Positions 1 to 13,149 are shown, counted from the first letter of the stretch. The stretch: DNA of 64,000 bases from Taeniopygia guttata (GCF_048771995.1 NC_133032.1:28607501-28671500); one strand, 5' to 3'. Made by a program: numbers and translations. Notes: generated by a model from the letters alone, not told the origin.

Positions 1-3000
1 AAAAAAAAACAAATACACCAAAAACCCCTTTTTACAAGACACTTGACTAAAAACCTAAGACCAAATTAGATGTTATATGAGCATCAGCAGTGCCACTCTG
101 AAGTGCTGAAGGGGAAAAACAGATCTTCAGCTGACACATGCATTTCCACCCAAGCACAAAGAAAACCTTGGTCCATAAATTGCTCACAAAGACCAGAAAA
201 AAGGATAACTTGCATAGAATAGAAAAACACTATACATCCCACTAGGTCTAAATGACAGACATGAACTTTTGAGATCTCCCTGTAACAGAGCCTGTAACTC
301 AGTAAGACCCACATTAGCAGGGCAGAGATTTATCTCTCAGTAAATCAGAAATGTGATTTATATAGCAAAGACGTAAAAAAAAAAGAAGCAGCTTTTCACA
401 TAGGCATTTCCCAGAGGGGTAAGGAGAAGGCTCACTTATTCCTGCACCTCAGAAACATATCAAGACAAGTCAGAAGATGCAACCCAGAAGAAGGAAACCT
501 CTCATGCCACCCACCCTTCACCAATTTTCTAAACAGAGTGTTTATTAAACTCCCAGGACACATACTTCAGAGAGACACTTGACAGTTTGACACAACACCA
601 TACCTGGCTGATGACAAGGAAATAGCTTTGACTTCCAGAGCTATCAACCTGCCCTTTCCACAAGTCCTTCCTCACTCCTTCAGATTTGCTTTCTCAATTC
701 CTGCAGCGTTGAGCCATCCCTCTCACACCCCATGAGAGGTTTGCATTACTGGAACTTGTGCTGGGAGGCCCCTCTGGCACCAGTACAGAACCATTCCACC
801 TCTTTGTAGAATTTATAATTTTATAACTTAATTATGTTAAAGTTTAACCATTAGTACAGCAAATACAAGGATTTCAGTTCATAACCCTCTTTTGTAACAC
901 CACAGCTGCAGTGCTCTCCTAAGCAGCGCTGATCTATTTTTGCGTAAGGACGTCCAACCATTTTAAATTCATTTCACAGGAGAGTACCAGGCTAGAGGAG
1001 TATCTTTTTAGAGCTCCAGGAATCGTGATCACACAGAGCAAGACATGGGATGAATGCAACAGCCATGCCCCACCACTCCCAGCCAGGAAGGCAAGGAGTC
1101 ACCCTGGCCTCAAGTTCAGCAAGCCCTTCAGTGGCACAAGGCACTAATAAGTTTGACCCAAAAAGATCACGTTTGAGCACCCAGCTTTTACAAAGTCTGG
1201 AAGAAGGCTTTGCAAAACCACAGAGCAGCACCTCAGGAGCTTCTCCAAAGAAGTCTCCAATCCCTCACTGAGCCATATCCTCCTCTCCATCCATCCAGCA
1301 GCATGGAAAGGCTGCTCCAGGGCAGGCATGTACCTTCCACCAGTGCTACTGGTGAGCATTACACAGCAGGCACAGCCAAGGAACCAAGCAGAATAAGAAA
1401 CTAGAGCAATCTGACACATCCTTCAAACTGCTAGGACTCATTTCAAGCTCTTCCCACTGACAGCCTCCTCCCCTGGAGCAGGCTGCAGAACATTTTGGAA
1501 GGTTTGGGCTCTCTGGAAAATGTTTGTGTAGTGCTCAACCACGAGCTAATTGGAGCCTTTTGGTTTTTTAATGTTAATTTTAAGAACAGAGACTTAGCCC
1601 CAGCTAGAGGGAGGGAAAGTAAACAAAAAAGTTAATTGGTTCCATAAATATTAACACAACTGATTCCTGTGATCTGGCAGAAGGCACTCACAACATGGAA
1701 AGGCTCTATTTGCAGAAGGGGAGTAAAAGCACTGAAAAGAGTGCAAGCTTCAGACGCTCATTTACTGCTTCTCAATTAATTGCATTTACTTTAATTAAAG
1801 TGGAGCTTCCCACAGCTATTCTCACAGCCGCCACCACACTGCACAGACAAATTGTTAAAGCAACATTAAGCACCATGGATTTTTAACCTTTTTTTTAAAA
1901 ATTATTACTTAAGTCACCAGTGTCTTTAGCTTTCAGTAGGATCCCCACTCCAGTCCCCAGAGACCACAGCAGGTCTGTTCTCCATTTCAGCCAAACCCCA
2001 CAGCTGTTCACTGCTGATACAGAACTTGCTCAATCTGACTGCTGAAGTAAGATCCCACTGACTTTAATCCTTTGGACCAAAGGAACAGAGAAATCTTCTG
2101 GCTTTGAGGCAAGTTGTTGGGAACTACACAATCTGTTTGAGGTGTCCTGCAGACTGAGGTCATCCATCCTCACTGGGGACGCTTCCCAGATGACAAACCA
2201 CTATCTCAGCTCCTCCCAAACACAGTGCAGTTTTCTAACAGCCTTTTACAAAACCCTCAGACACCAAATCTGCCCTTAAAAGGTGATCTGGCATTGTCAA
2301 GATAAAAGCAGGTCCTAATGATGCTGTCCAAAAAAAAACCAAATAAATTTCAGCTGAACAGCAAGGCAGAAGGAATGTACAGTAATTTGCTACCTAAAGC
2401 AATTTACCCAGATAAGGTAAAAACTGCCATCTGTCACTTTATCAAGCTACCAGGGTGGCCAACCTTGGGCCTGGAAGAGAGGTAAAGAATTTAATTCCCT
2501 CACAGCATTTTCTCTTCCCTGGGAACTTATTTCTTGCGTTGCAAATTGTGTTCAAACACTTTCACATACAATGTCAGGAGCAGTACCAGATTGTGCAAGG
2601 AAGTTTCCCCTTTGGTCTGAGACCTGCACAATCAGTCCTGGGACACCATCCTGGACCTGTGCAGGTGGCACAAAGGACACAGGCACGCTGCAGAAGGTGT
2701 GGGGTGGAGAGATGGGGGGAGCTAAAGCAAGAATTCCCAGCTCAAACACCACTCAAACAGCTGCTCCTTCCAGGGCAGCACCCAAACACCCATCAGATAT
2801 TTTCAAAGGCATTAAAATGGTTTCGGCGCTACACCACCAAGGGCATCACTGACAGCCTCAGGGACAGCATTTCACCACTCCCCAAATTCACCCAGCCCAA
2901 AGCTTGGGCAGCTAATAACAAAGCCAGATGGAGGAGGAACACCTCGTCACTTGGGTCTAGCACAGCACACAGGCATTTCCCAGGGAGATTTCAGCACCAC

Positions 3001-4225
3001 GTTGGAGGTGCTGCAGCCGCTCCCTGCCATCCTCAGCGTGAGGAGCAGCCCGTTTACACCCCCCTATCCCATCTGAGCAGTGTTACTGTGGGGAACAGCT
3101 TGAGGAAGGCGTTCTGCACAAAACAAACACAAGACAGGCCTGACAACTGCCAGCACAGAATGAAAAGCTGAAGAAAAGCAACAGCAGCAGAATTTTGAGG
3201 ATCCAGCAGCTTTCCACACCAGAGATGTGAATGACCAACACAAGCAGATTTCAAAATTCCCCAAACATGCATTAAGAAAAAGCAGCAGAGGTTTAGAACT
3301 AATATTCAGAACAGATGCCTTAATTAAAACAGGATTTTAATTTATTTAATTCTTCAATTGTTAAACCCCCCAGTATGCCAGGAAAAAAAAAAATCAAAAC
3401 AGAGGAAAGGTGATGAGGGATGAGGAGAAAAGAGAAGGAACCTTAATATTTAAAGACAATAAACATGCAGAAATCCAATTGACAGACAGGAATAAACTAT
3501 AGGACACAAAGACTGGCATCCTGTCAAGAGCTCCAAAAGAATAATGGGGGCCTGGTTATGGCTGCAATTTTTCCACACTGGTGTGGATCCACTGCAGGAG
3601 TAACCACAAGTCTAGACACTGCAGGAACAGCAATGCTGTCAGAGGAGGAGTCTTACAGGGACTCTGTAACATTCTGGTAAAACATCCATAAAAAAGCCCC
3701 AAAATTGGACAGGAAATCTTATTGCACAAAGCTAATGCAGGACCAACCAACCACAGCTTTTCTGTTTCTCTTGGAGGCTACAAAAGGAGAACAGAATTGG
3801 ACAAGAGGGTGCAGAGTCCAAGCAGAAGCAGATAAGGTGACAGACCCAGCAGACCGGGAACTCCAGAGCAGAAGCTGAGATGCAAACCAGAAGGCATCTG
3901 TCAGTGACTTTGCAAACAGAGGCTTGGTACCAAAAGAAACTCACAGAAAACCTCAGAAAGGAGGAAAGCAAGGCTGTACACAGCCTGCAAACACCACAAA
4001 TGCACTGCTGTCAGTGAATTCCTATAGTCTAATTTTATCATCTCCTATCTTCACATTTCTCAAGGAGGAAAAGGAATTCTTTGTCAGATGCTCAGTTATT
4101 TCCCTCTTCTACATCCCTGTATGCCAGTGACAGTGGCTCCCATGCTGCAAGACAGCCCTGGACTTCAGGGCACAACCTCTGCTCAGGCTCATGACCTACC
4201 TCACTCTATGCTTCACACCCTGCTA

Positions 4226-4450
4226 CAGAATCACAGACCCACAGGGTGGCCCGGGAAGAAACCTGCAGACAGCATCTACTTAAACCCCCTCTTTCATCTG
4301 TCATCATCCCAGGTTGCTCCAAGCCCCATCCAACCTGGCCTTGAACACTTCCAGGGATGGGGCAGCCACAGCTTCTCTGGGCATCCTGTGCCAGGGCCTC
4401 ATCACTCTCATTGTAAATTGAGAAGTCTTTCTTTATGTCCAACTCAGAAA
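4226..4450 (-). repeat. CR1 LINE fragment
   Basis: Contains the familiar antisense CR1 3' segment (GTTGCTCCAAGCCCCATCC, GGCCTTGAACACTTCCAGGG, GGGCAGCCACAGCTTCTCTG). It is in the SLX9 intron, truncated and diverged. Confidence 0.85.
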
Positions 4451-5603
4451 TCAGGATGATTTTGCACCAGGTTTTACAGACAATTATCAACTCGCTGTTG
4501 TTGCACTTTTGTTTTCGCAACAACACAGCCTGTCACCGTTCTCTTCTGGAGTAGCTGAAAATAAAGCAGGAAGCTACCAATCCAGTTGTTCATATCATTC
4601 CACAACTGGTTCATCATCCACTCCAAAAAAAGAGACATTCACAGGCAACTGCTCAGCCAGAGCCAAGCTTGAATAGGCCCTTGCTTCAGGGAGCAAACAC
4701 TGATGAAGGAATACTAAAGAAAACAAGAAAAATGAGCAGCAGCAACCCCAATATGACAGGCCATTATTTCTGACTTGGTAGGAAACATTTAATTCCCACG
4801 CTACAGAGGCTCACCCCAATGAGATTTATCCTCTCACGGGAGTCACAGAGGTCCCTGCGTGCATTAGATTACGGCAAAGCCTTTGGTTTACATTACGTCA
4901 GTGGCTAAGTAAACTACACTGACAGGAAGTAATCACTGAGCACAGAGCAACTCAGGGACTGAACCCAGCATTCCTAGGGATGGCACCAGCTTCTGTTACC
5001 TACACACAAGTGGAAATCATCTGGAAGCTGGTGTTAAACTGAGCTAATGATTAAAGACAAAAAGCAGAGCAGGGGAAAGCAGTTGCAGCAGGTCTGCTTC
5101 ACAGCACGACACAGCTTAGAGCTACCATATTAAAATACTTTCCTTTTTAGACCACTGGCTTTTTATATCACATAACACAAGGCTCACCTACAATGAATTC
5201 CATTTTGGTGACATTTTTCATTACAGTTCCACCCTCTCCTTCTCCTGCCACAAGGATTACTGATGCCAGAACAGCCTGTGCTGGTACCTCACACTAATCA
5301 CAAGCACACTGAATCAGCCTTGCACCTAAAGGAAGCAACACACCGCTACCATGAGTAGCAGATACTTCCACAGGGCAACCTGCCTCAACCAGATGTACCA
5401 ACAACCCTCAGAAATCCTCCAAAAAAACAGGCCTTCAGCCAACAAGAACCAACACCACTAGTTCATCCTCCCATAAAAAGGGGCCACACAAGCATTCCTG
5501 TTAACTGGGATAACCCTGCTAGAGACTCTGGACTTTCCATTCTACATATTATGTTACTCCCTGCTCCCTCAAAATCACCACAACCAAAAAAGCAGCAAAA
5601 GTT

Positions 5604-5838
5604 CTCACCTACAAATTGAGAAAAACTATGAGGAAAAAAATGTAGAGAGAGGTGTCCCCTCTTGTTGGCAACCACAGACAATAGCCCTCAAGTCCCAGCA
5701 CAGCAGTGGATTGGTTTCCTACAGGACTGCAGCCCTTTGGCTCTGACACAGCAAAACAGCTGCTCTAGGTGAAGCCTTTTATCTCATTAAAGTAACCATG
5801 CTCTGCTGTTGGTTAGTTAGCCCTTGTGATGGTACACA
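5604..5838. repeat. Intronic direct repeat, copy 1
   Basis: Nearly 90 percent similar to 7648-7858 in the same orientation; both contain CAGCACAGCAGTGGATTGG and CTACAGGACTGCAGCCCTTT. Origin unknown; not CR1-like to my eye. Confidence 0.75.
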
Positions 5839-7647
5839 TAGCATCAAAGAGCTGCCTACACCATGGGTTTATGTAGAGCATAAAAATGCTCTCCACGTCC
5901 TCTTTTCCTCCTGCTTCCTAACATCCAATTGGCTTTTTTGACCACTGTAACTCCAGGATCTTCCTCAGACTAGGTTTTATTTGGAAGAGATTCGCAGCTT
6001 AAGGCCAGATCTAAACACAAAACACAGATACTAGCATTCTTGGACAATGTGAATAAATCTTGGGTAATGTGAAATATACACACATGTAGGACAAATACCT
6101 GTTTTCCTAACTGCCACACAGCAGCCTTGGCAGAAAAAAAAAAAAATCTTCTCTAGCTGGGAAAAGCACAGGAGATAGTGAGCCCACCTACAGTCTGCCA
6201 ACTTGACCTTCTCAGAGCTTGAAAAGCAAGTGGGAGGGAAGCATGCTTTTGTCTTGTTATTAAATCTTAAAATAGCAATGTGTAGGAGAATCCTACCCTC
6301 CTGCCCTGTGCACTAGGCTGAGGGGGAAAGGGAGGAAGAGGTGAAGGGAGGGTTAGAGTCAAGTTGAACTTCCTGCAGAACAGGCTCTGAGCTGACCAGA
6401 GATGCCAGCAGACAAAGCACGTCTGCCTAGAACCTCTTTTCTAACTCTACAGTGTCTGCCATTGTATGCACAACCTAGTTACAGTTCACTGAATTAACAT
6501 AAAAAAAATTAACTGATTTCCATAACGAAAAACCTCTACATAGCTCCAGAGTGCAACAACAAGAAAGGGCACAACAGCTTGGGAAGACGTGAAAAAACAA
6601 TCAAATCCCTTTTTGCCTGGTTGAATTGCAGCTTGGAGCCCCCAAATGAGCAGTTATTTTTAGCTGATCATCTGGAAAGCGTGTGAGAGCGCCAAGCAGC
6701 AGGGTCAGCACGGCTGTGTGCAGGAAGGCAGCACACAGCCCCGAGAGAGGCAGCCAGGCACTGCACATCTGCATCATCAGCACTGCACAGGGACCAGCAG
6801 CACGCCTCTATTTATAACCCAGACATGTAGCCTGCCATGAAAGGCTGGGACTGCAGGCTGCCAGCCCCCAACAACATGTGTCTGATTTAATTAAAGAGAT
6901 GGCAACGTGCACACAGAGATGCATACGTGTCCTTTTCCCAGGAGTTACCAACAATGAGCCCAGTGTTTCAAGAACAATAGGTTTTGCCAAGGTTTCTGTG
7001 CAGGGAGCAGGCAAATGTGCCCTCACACAACCTCCCCCACTTCCTCACTCTGTGCCCAAATGTCACTGATGGGCAGCTCAGGAAACCACTTACCTGTGTG
7101 TGAATGATTTGTTTATAGCCATGGACAGGAAAATAAAGTCACTGTAGTATTTATCCAAATGAACAAAATATATTATTTAGTTTGCATAGAAGGTATTTGG
7201 GAGTCACATGCATTTTCTGCATCAAGACAGCTTGCTGTGCTACCAGGCTCCGTCTGGTAGTTTGCTCCTTCTGGGATTTTTTAAACATTTACATACAGCT
7301 TGTGGGAGGCTTGGGATTCAGGTTTCAGAGAAATTTGAGACCCTGCAGACATTTAGAAATGAAAACTGCTTCCACATACAAAGCTCCGTCTCACAGCGAG
7401 CAAAGAGAGCATCTCCTTGTTGTGGAACTGGAAATCAAAGAGCTCTATCACGTCCTCCCTTTTCCCCCTCTCACTTTCCATACTCCCTATGAGTAAAGAT
7501 TCTCCTGCCTGGGAATCCTTGAGCCACAGACCCCACAACAGCAAAGGACAGGAGAAGATTTGCTGCAGTCAGGCTGCTGTGAATGAAGCACTGCTGGTAC
7601 ACAAGGAAAACCTGCTGACAAAGTTAGCAGGTTACCAATGGCAGCTG

Positions 7648-7858
7648 CTCACTTACAAATTGAGGAAAAAACTGTAGAGATGTGTCCCCTCTTATTTGCA
7701 ACCACAGGGAACAGCCCTCAAGTCCCAGCACAGCAGTGGATTGGTTTCCTACAGGACTGCAGCCCTTTGGTTCTGACACAGCAATACAACTGTTCCAGGT
7801 GAAGCCTTTTATCCCATTACAGTAACAATGTTCTGCTGTGGGTTAGTTAGCTGTTTGT
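7648..7858. repeat. Intronic direct repeat, copy 2
   Basis: Second copy of 5604-5838, about 2.03 kb away. Both start at CTCAC(C/T)TACAAATTGA and end at GGTTAGTTAGC. Confidence 0.75.
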
Positions 7859-8194
7859 TAGCTACTGGTGAGGCAAAAACAGCCACAGAGCAAGCCCAGA
7901 GACCAGGTTAAAACCCTGGCTCTGCTCTGAGCCCTGGCAGTCTTAGACTGCACCAGGATATCCCACAGATTGCCTGAAGCTAGTCCCTCACCTGGGGATC
8001 ACTAAGCACACCCATGCAGAAGCCCATACGAAAACAAACCTCCTCTAAAAGCCTTCAGAGGAACACAGGAAGCAATTTTTGCATGGTAGCTTCCCTGAGC
8101 TTCCTGGCACAGCCATTAAAAGCCACTTTACAAATATAGTCCCCAGTGTCTTTGCTTACAACCCAAAGCAACATTCATTCAAAATACAACAAAC

Positions 8195-9669
8195 CTGTTC
8201 TGGAGGAAATGATGCTTCTGGAGTCCAAGTCAAGCTTCTTTACTAGGGTATCAGGGTCAATTTTCAGCCCAGAAAATACACCAGAAGATGACAAGTCCCA
8301 GTCCTTATGCAAAAGAAACATAAAGCAGGAATCACTACATACACTACTAAGCAACACTTGTTTAAAAAAATTTAAAATTGAACCCAGCACCATCCAGATA
8401 GGAACAGTGGCAGTGAGCAGGTGTGTCTCTTGAGCAGGCAAGGGCACAAAGGCACCCTACTATCCTGCTCTGCCCCACCTACCCCCCCCAGCTCTTCCAC
8501 ACAGAAGGAAGTTGCACAAAGTCTCATTTTGGACTGTTCTGTTCCTAAAAGATTCCTGCCCCAACTCAACCTTGCCTCACTCAAGTGCATTCACTCCCAG
8601 GAGAGCTTCGATCAGTATCCTTAGATTTATTACAGGTACCAAACAATACAGATAAGCAACAATTGAGAAGATTAAGGGATTAAAGCCTTAATCAATGGAC
8701 ATCAAGCAGATTCACTTAACTACTAGCAACTCACCAAATCTTTAGCATCAAGCTTTAAGCATGCAATGCCTCCCTAAGATCTGCAGTAACTAGTCTGGTT
8801 GGATTAGAATTTATTACTTTACCGAACAGTACCTACCATCACCAACACATAACTTCACAGTGGGACAAACCCAGCTGTATTCAGCACAGGCAATTCCTCC
8901 TCCTCACAAGGAAAGCTTAGGCACATAAAACATTTGCCTAACATTTACTTAGACACACAGTACATTTACTTGAGGGGGTATGTTGCCGCCCCCACAACAT
9001 TTACAGGTGTTGAGGGGGCGGCACCTGAACAGTGTATTCAAAACACAGCTGGGGAAAACAGAAGATCCCAAATAATTCTGTATAAACAGCTCCTCTCCAT
9101 CTGCCCTAACCTAAAATTGAAGGCACGCACTGCAAGGCTCCTCTCCTCACTTGTTGAAAACAATCCCCACTTTAGAAGGGACACGCGTGGGGACACCGGG
9201 GTGCTGCCTGGCACGGCGGCCGCTCGGGACTCGCGGTGCAGCCGCTGGCACCGCCAATGTGCAGGGTGCCGGAGCAGCCCCCGGCTCCCCGTGTCACCTC
9301 CCCGCCACACGCTCCCACGGAGCGCTTCCACAGGGCCTCCACCGCCCACAGGCACCGGCGTGGGTGCATCACCACGGCCAGGCACGGAGCTACCGACGGA
9401 CACCCCCGCAGCCAGGACAGACCCCCGGCAGCTCGAGTGGGGCTGGGCTGTGCGCGGAGCGGCCCTTTCTGCAGGGGGAAGGCGGAGAAGTCACTGCGAG
9501 CGGCCGCTGCCAGCCCCCGCCCCGCGTGTCCCCGCCCCGGTACCTTCCCGGCCGCCGCGCTCCATCCGCCCGCGGCGGGGCCGGGCCCGGGCCCGGGCAG
9601 CGGCGGCGGGTCCCGGGCGGGCCGGGGAGCGGCGCAGTGCAGCCGCGGGCGCCTGGCCTTGCCCACCAT
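8195..9669 (-). CDS. SLX9: SLX9 (FAM207A) ribosome biogenesis factor, first two coding exons
   Basis: SLX9 is a small basic nucleolar protein linked to 40S subunit maturation and export. Exon 1 (9544-9669, 42 codons) starts MVGKARRPRLH at an ATG in a good Kozak context (CGCCATGG) inside a CpG island and ends AAGK-type at a GTACC donor. Exon 2 (8195-8303, 36 codons plus 1 nt) begins DWDLSSSGVFSGLKIDPD and contains LVKKLDLDSRSI. The join AAGK/DWD matches the vertebrate family pattern AAGKDW...KIDP..LVQKLELD as I remember it. The start was chosen because it is the first ATG in frame with the conserved MGKxR motif. Exons for the basic C-terminal half (human KKIEAIKLAKQK region) were not seen in bases 1-8194, so the gene should continue beyond the window. 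It lies head-to-head with ITGB2, consistent with the human neighbourhood. Exon calls come from splice signals and recalled homology only. Confidence 0.8.
8304..9543 (-). other. SLX9 intron 1
   Basis: Lies between coding exons 1 and 2. It holds a GC-rich imperfect hairpin at about 8981-9029 and the start of the CpG island from 9170; nothing else seen. Confidence 0.7.
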
Positions 9670-9868
9670 GGCGGTGCGGGGCGGAAAGGGCCGGGCCGGG
9701 CGGCACCTTCCGGCTGCGCCCTCACGGCGCCCGGAGCCCCGGGAAATTCGCCTTCCTCCCTTCCACGGGCGGAGCTCCGGCAGCCCGGGCCAGCCCGCCC
9801 CGGCTGCTCGCTCTGGGGTGCCGGCAGGTTCCGCGGCAGCCCGTGCAGGCGGCCTGCGGATAATCGCC
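9170..9868. promoter_or_regulatory. SLX9: CpG island and promoter of SLX9
   Basis: About 700 bp is strongly GC- and CpG-rich, in contrast to AT-rich flanks, and covers exon 1 of SLX9. The upstream edge is abruptly cut by a solo LTR starting at 9869. The transcription start is not resolvable by eye. Confidence 0.75.
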
Positions 9869-10258
9869 TGTGGCGAGCACATTTCTCTCCCTCTCAGGAT
9901 TTTTCATAGCGGTACACAGAGAAAAATGAAAGAGAAAACAATTTCTATTTCTGCTCCTTGTTTTTCCCATGTGGAATGTGTTTGGAGAGCTGTTTACCCG
10001 GGATGAGTGCTTGATTGGATTCTGGTGAGGATTGTTTGAGCCTGATGGCCAATCCAACCCACCTGTGCTGCGCTCTCAGAGAGGGTCACAAGTTGTGTTA
10101 GAGATACAGAGTTAAGAGAAAGTAGTATGTAGTTTTAGTATCTTTCTTTATATAGTATATTATTGTATTTTAGCATAGTTATAATAAAGTAATCATTCAG
10201 CCTTCTAAATTGAGTCAGGCATCGTCATTTCTTCCCATTGGGTTCGCCTGCATTCACA
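9869..10258 (+). mobile_element. Solo endogenous retroviral LTR beside the SLX9 promoter
   Basis: The 390-bp block begins TGTGGCGAGC and ends CATTCACA, has a TATA-rich stretch and an AATAAA near 10182, and is flanked on both sides by the same 9 bp, ATAATCGCC (9860-9868 and 10259-10267). No internal retroviral genes are present. It appears whole as a solo LTR; the exact flanking match suggests a fairly young insertion. Family not assigned; the 9-bp match exceeds the usual 4-6 bp retroviral target duplication. Confidence 0.7.
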
Positions 10259-10552
10259 ATAATCGCCCTCTGGTCAATTGCTTCTGGGCAATTGCAGCCT
10301 GCCCGAGGTGGTTCCCGTGAGCAGCCCGAGGGTGCTCAGCGTGCTTAGGTTAAACCCAGACACTCTGCAACACACTTTTACACACCTTTGTAACAGCTGA
10401 GAGCTCTTGGTAGAAAATGGAACTGATAGAGCTAAACTCATTTTATTGAGTTGATCAATTACTTGTAAGCAGCGCCCACTTTTTAAGTTTCTTCACAGGC
10501 TCTTAATGTTACTTTGATCATTAAATCACCGAAATCTTTAGTTGGTTAACCC

Positions 10553-11023
10553 TGACAAGTGTCAATAAGAAGAGGCCAAGTGAGTTGAAGCTTGGATATC
10601 TGAGATCTTAAATTTATGGCCTTCAAGGACATTGGTAGCCAGAAGATACCAGAGGAGATAGAGGCCTGGAAAGCTGAAGACTCCTTGTCCAAGAAACAGA
10701 TGATAAGAGGACTAAAGAATGTGGACCAAATTAGCACGAAGGGCAAAAAACCACTAAGCAATACAGGATAGAATACTAATTAATGATGATAATTACGTAA
10801 TTTACATCAATTTCTGTAATGTATTATGTTGTCTATAATCTATAATTGTTTATATATATGTGTGTATATATAAGAAATAAGTGAGAACAGTTTTGTACTG
10901 GGATCAGCGTGAAACATTTTTTTTTAGCCACACACACCACACACCTCCTCCCAGAGAGGAATAAAGCCTTACTCACTAAGGCTAAAAAAGACAGTTTTAG
11001 AGTGAGTCTTATTTATCCCAACA
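10553..11023 (+). mobile_element. Endogenous retroviral LTR
   Basis: This roughly 470-bp sequence starts near TGACAAGTGTCAATAAG and ends CTTATTTATCCCAACA with AATAAAG near 10961. Its first 250 bp are clearly related to 48789-49038, showing it is an interspersed family. Ends are approximate and no flanking duplication is obvious, suggesting an older copy. Confidence 0.55.
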
Positions 11024-11524
11024 ATTTTGGAGGTTTCTTGGTAACAGTAGCACCAGCCAGCAACCAGGCTGCCACAGTAGGACATAAAACAACTCTAAAA
11101 CTTCCTGCCAGGAGTTATTTCTACAGTTAAAACAGTAGAAAATACCCAGCAAGCCCCTAGGGAGGGCCAACACCTGCCAGGCTGCAGTCATGCGCCCAGG
11201 TGGGACACCACAACAAAGCAACCCAAGCCTCGGCTGCCCCTTCCCACACACAGGAAGGGGTGAAATGCAAAGCTGCTTCTCCTTGCTGCAAGATGAATAA
11301 AAAGCTCCAAGCCTGGAGCCACAGTGTGTTTGATCTTAACAAGACCTGACAAGTGCTCCCTGGTTATTGCATTTTCATTTCCCACATCCTCTGCCCTCCC
11401 CATTTCCCTCCAGGCTGTGTTTCCCAGGGCCTGATATTGGGCCACAGAACTGCACAGCTGTAAGTGCACTCCTTGTGGGTACCAAGGAAATGCAGGGAGA
11501 GGCCTCTGGGAAGGTACTTGGAAA

Positions 11525-11820
11525 GATCATAGCACCATTGAATATGCTGAGCTGGAAGGAACACATCAGGATCATTGAGTCCAACTCCTGGCCCTGCACA
11601 GGACACCCCAATAATCTCACCCTGTGACTCCAAATGGTGTCCAAGTAGTGTCCAAATGCTCCTGGAGCTCTGAAAACCTTGGGGCTGTGACCATTCCCTG
11701 GGGAGCCTGTCCAGTGCCCTACTACCCTCCTGGGAGAAGAACCTCAAAAGATCCCCTAAATCACCCCTGACACGGGTCCCTGTCATTTCCTCAAGTCCCG
11801 TCACAGGTCACGAGAGTGAA
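11525..11820 (-). repeat. CR1 LINE fragment
   Basis: Antisense CR1 3' region: AGCTGGAAGGAACACATCAGG, followed by a GTCCAACTCCTGGCCCTGCA block and CCCTGGGGAGCCTGTCCAGT. Truncated. Confidence 0.8.
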
Positions 11821-11870
11821 GACATCAGTGTCTGGTCCGCTGCTTCCCCTTGAGAGGATGTTGAAGAGAT

Positions 11871-12050
11871 GGAATCACATAATGGTTTGGGTTGAAAGAA
11901 ACCTTAAAGACCGTCTTGTCCCACTGCCCTGCCTCTGGATCAGGTTGCTCCAAGCCTAGTCCAGCCTGACATGGAACACTTCCATAGATGAGGCATCCCC
12001 AAGATTTAATGCTCATGAGGAATAAAAAATGACAACAGGAAAACTTCCCT
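11871..12050 (-). repeat. CR1 LINE fragment
   Basis: Antisense CR1 tail with ATGGTTTGGGTTGAAAG and CAGGTTGCTCCAAGCC. Sits directly beside the previous CR1 copy. Confidence 0.8.
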
Positions 12051-13149
12051 TATCCTGCTCTAGACTGGGTGAGCATCGTTTAGGAGCAAATGCCCAAAAT
12101 GACAACTCTGATCATCAAAATCCATGACTTTTGGGAAAAAAACACTCCGACAGTGCCCAGGTGGATGCCCAGCTCCCCACCCCAGCTGCTCAAGTGTATC
12201 CTGCATAAACCACAGCAGTCCTTCAGTTAGCGGTGGGGGGAAAAACAATCCAAATTAATAAATGAACCAATAAAAATAAAAGCAGATAAACCAGGAAGTT
12301 TAAAATGCTTACCTAGCATATTTAATAGCAGCTTAAAATGCTTACGAAACAGCCTGGGGAGCATATGTGTTGTGACGAAGCATATCCCCAAAGGTTTCCC
12401 ACCCCCTTTACCTGCAGCACTGAAGGCCAAAGCTGCAGCAGAGCCCGAAGAACAGCTGGAAGGGACTGGGATATGCCAGCAAGCTTCAGCTTTGGCTGCA
12501 AGGACTCGTGGTATACCCTCGCAGCTCCCACCATTCCGAGGGCTCACAGCTCTCCCACCCCCTTCCTGCAACCTTGAGTGAGTTGAAGCAAAGTGGTTGG
12601 ACAAACCCCATGAAACAACTCAGGAGAAAAGACCCACGCATTAAGGGCCTCCTTATGCAATACAGGAGGAAAATTACAGCAGCTCATCTCATTCGACCAC
12701 ACTTCCTTCCTCCAGATCTGCAACCCCCACCACTGGCAGGAAGCTCCACCAACTTTCCCAGCTTCATCTACTGCAGCTCACCCACTCCAGGCCTGGGGAG
12801 TGCTCTGCAGCATCCAGTTTCAGCCATCCAGGCTGAGTGAGCATCCCAGCTCCGGCTGGCTCACTCTCAGGATCCATCCCCACCTTATCCCCATCAGATG
12901 CTCCCATGCTCCTGTCCCACTGCCAGGACTACTGTGATGCTTTCCTGCTGCACTTGGCTGTGATGAAACCAAGCCAGAACTATGGTGGCTTCTTTAATAA
13001 AAGCACCAATCCACAGAGCATCCATCCAGGCTCGGGAATTTTCTGCTAGCACGTCAATCTCTCTTCTTGCTGCAAAAATAATCCCATAACTGTAACATGG
13101 CTGCAGGTGAACAGCATCAGGGTCTTATAATACCTCAGGTTGTCCTGAC

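Larger units (their letters stand above)
1..8194. other. SLX9 intron sequence with no recognised exon
   Basis: Apart from the CR1 fragment at 4226 and the direct-repeat pair at 5604 and 7648, I see no coding exon, RNA gene or promoter. An open frame of 238 codons at 2455-3171 shows no recognisable protein. The stretch is presumed to be SLX9 intron 2. Confidence 0.5.

Noticed and set aside
2455-3171. Open reading frame of 238 codons on the plus strand
   Set aside because: Composition is not protein-like, no family is recognisable, and it lies in an SLX9 intron with overlapping frames on both strands.
8934-10057. Several long overlapping frames of 200-300 codons on both strands
   Set aside because: Stop-poor GC-rich CpG island; only the minus-strand SLX9 exon 1 has homology and splice support.
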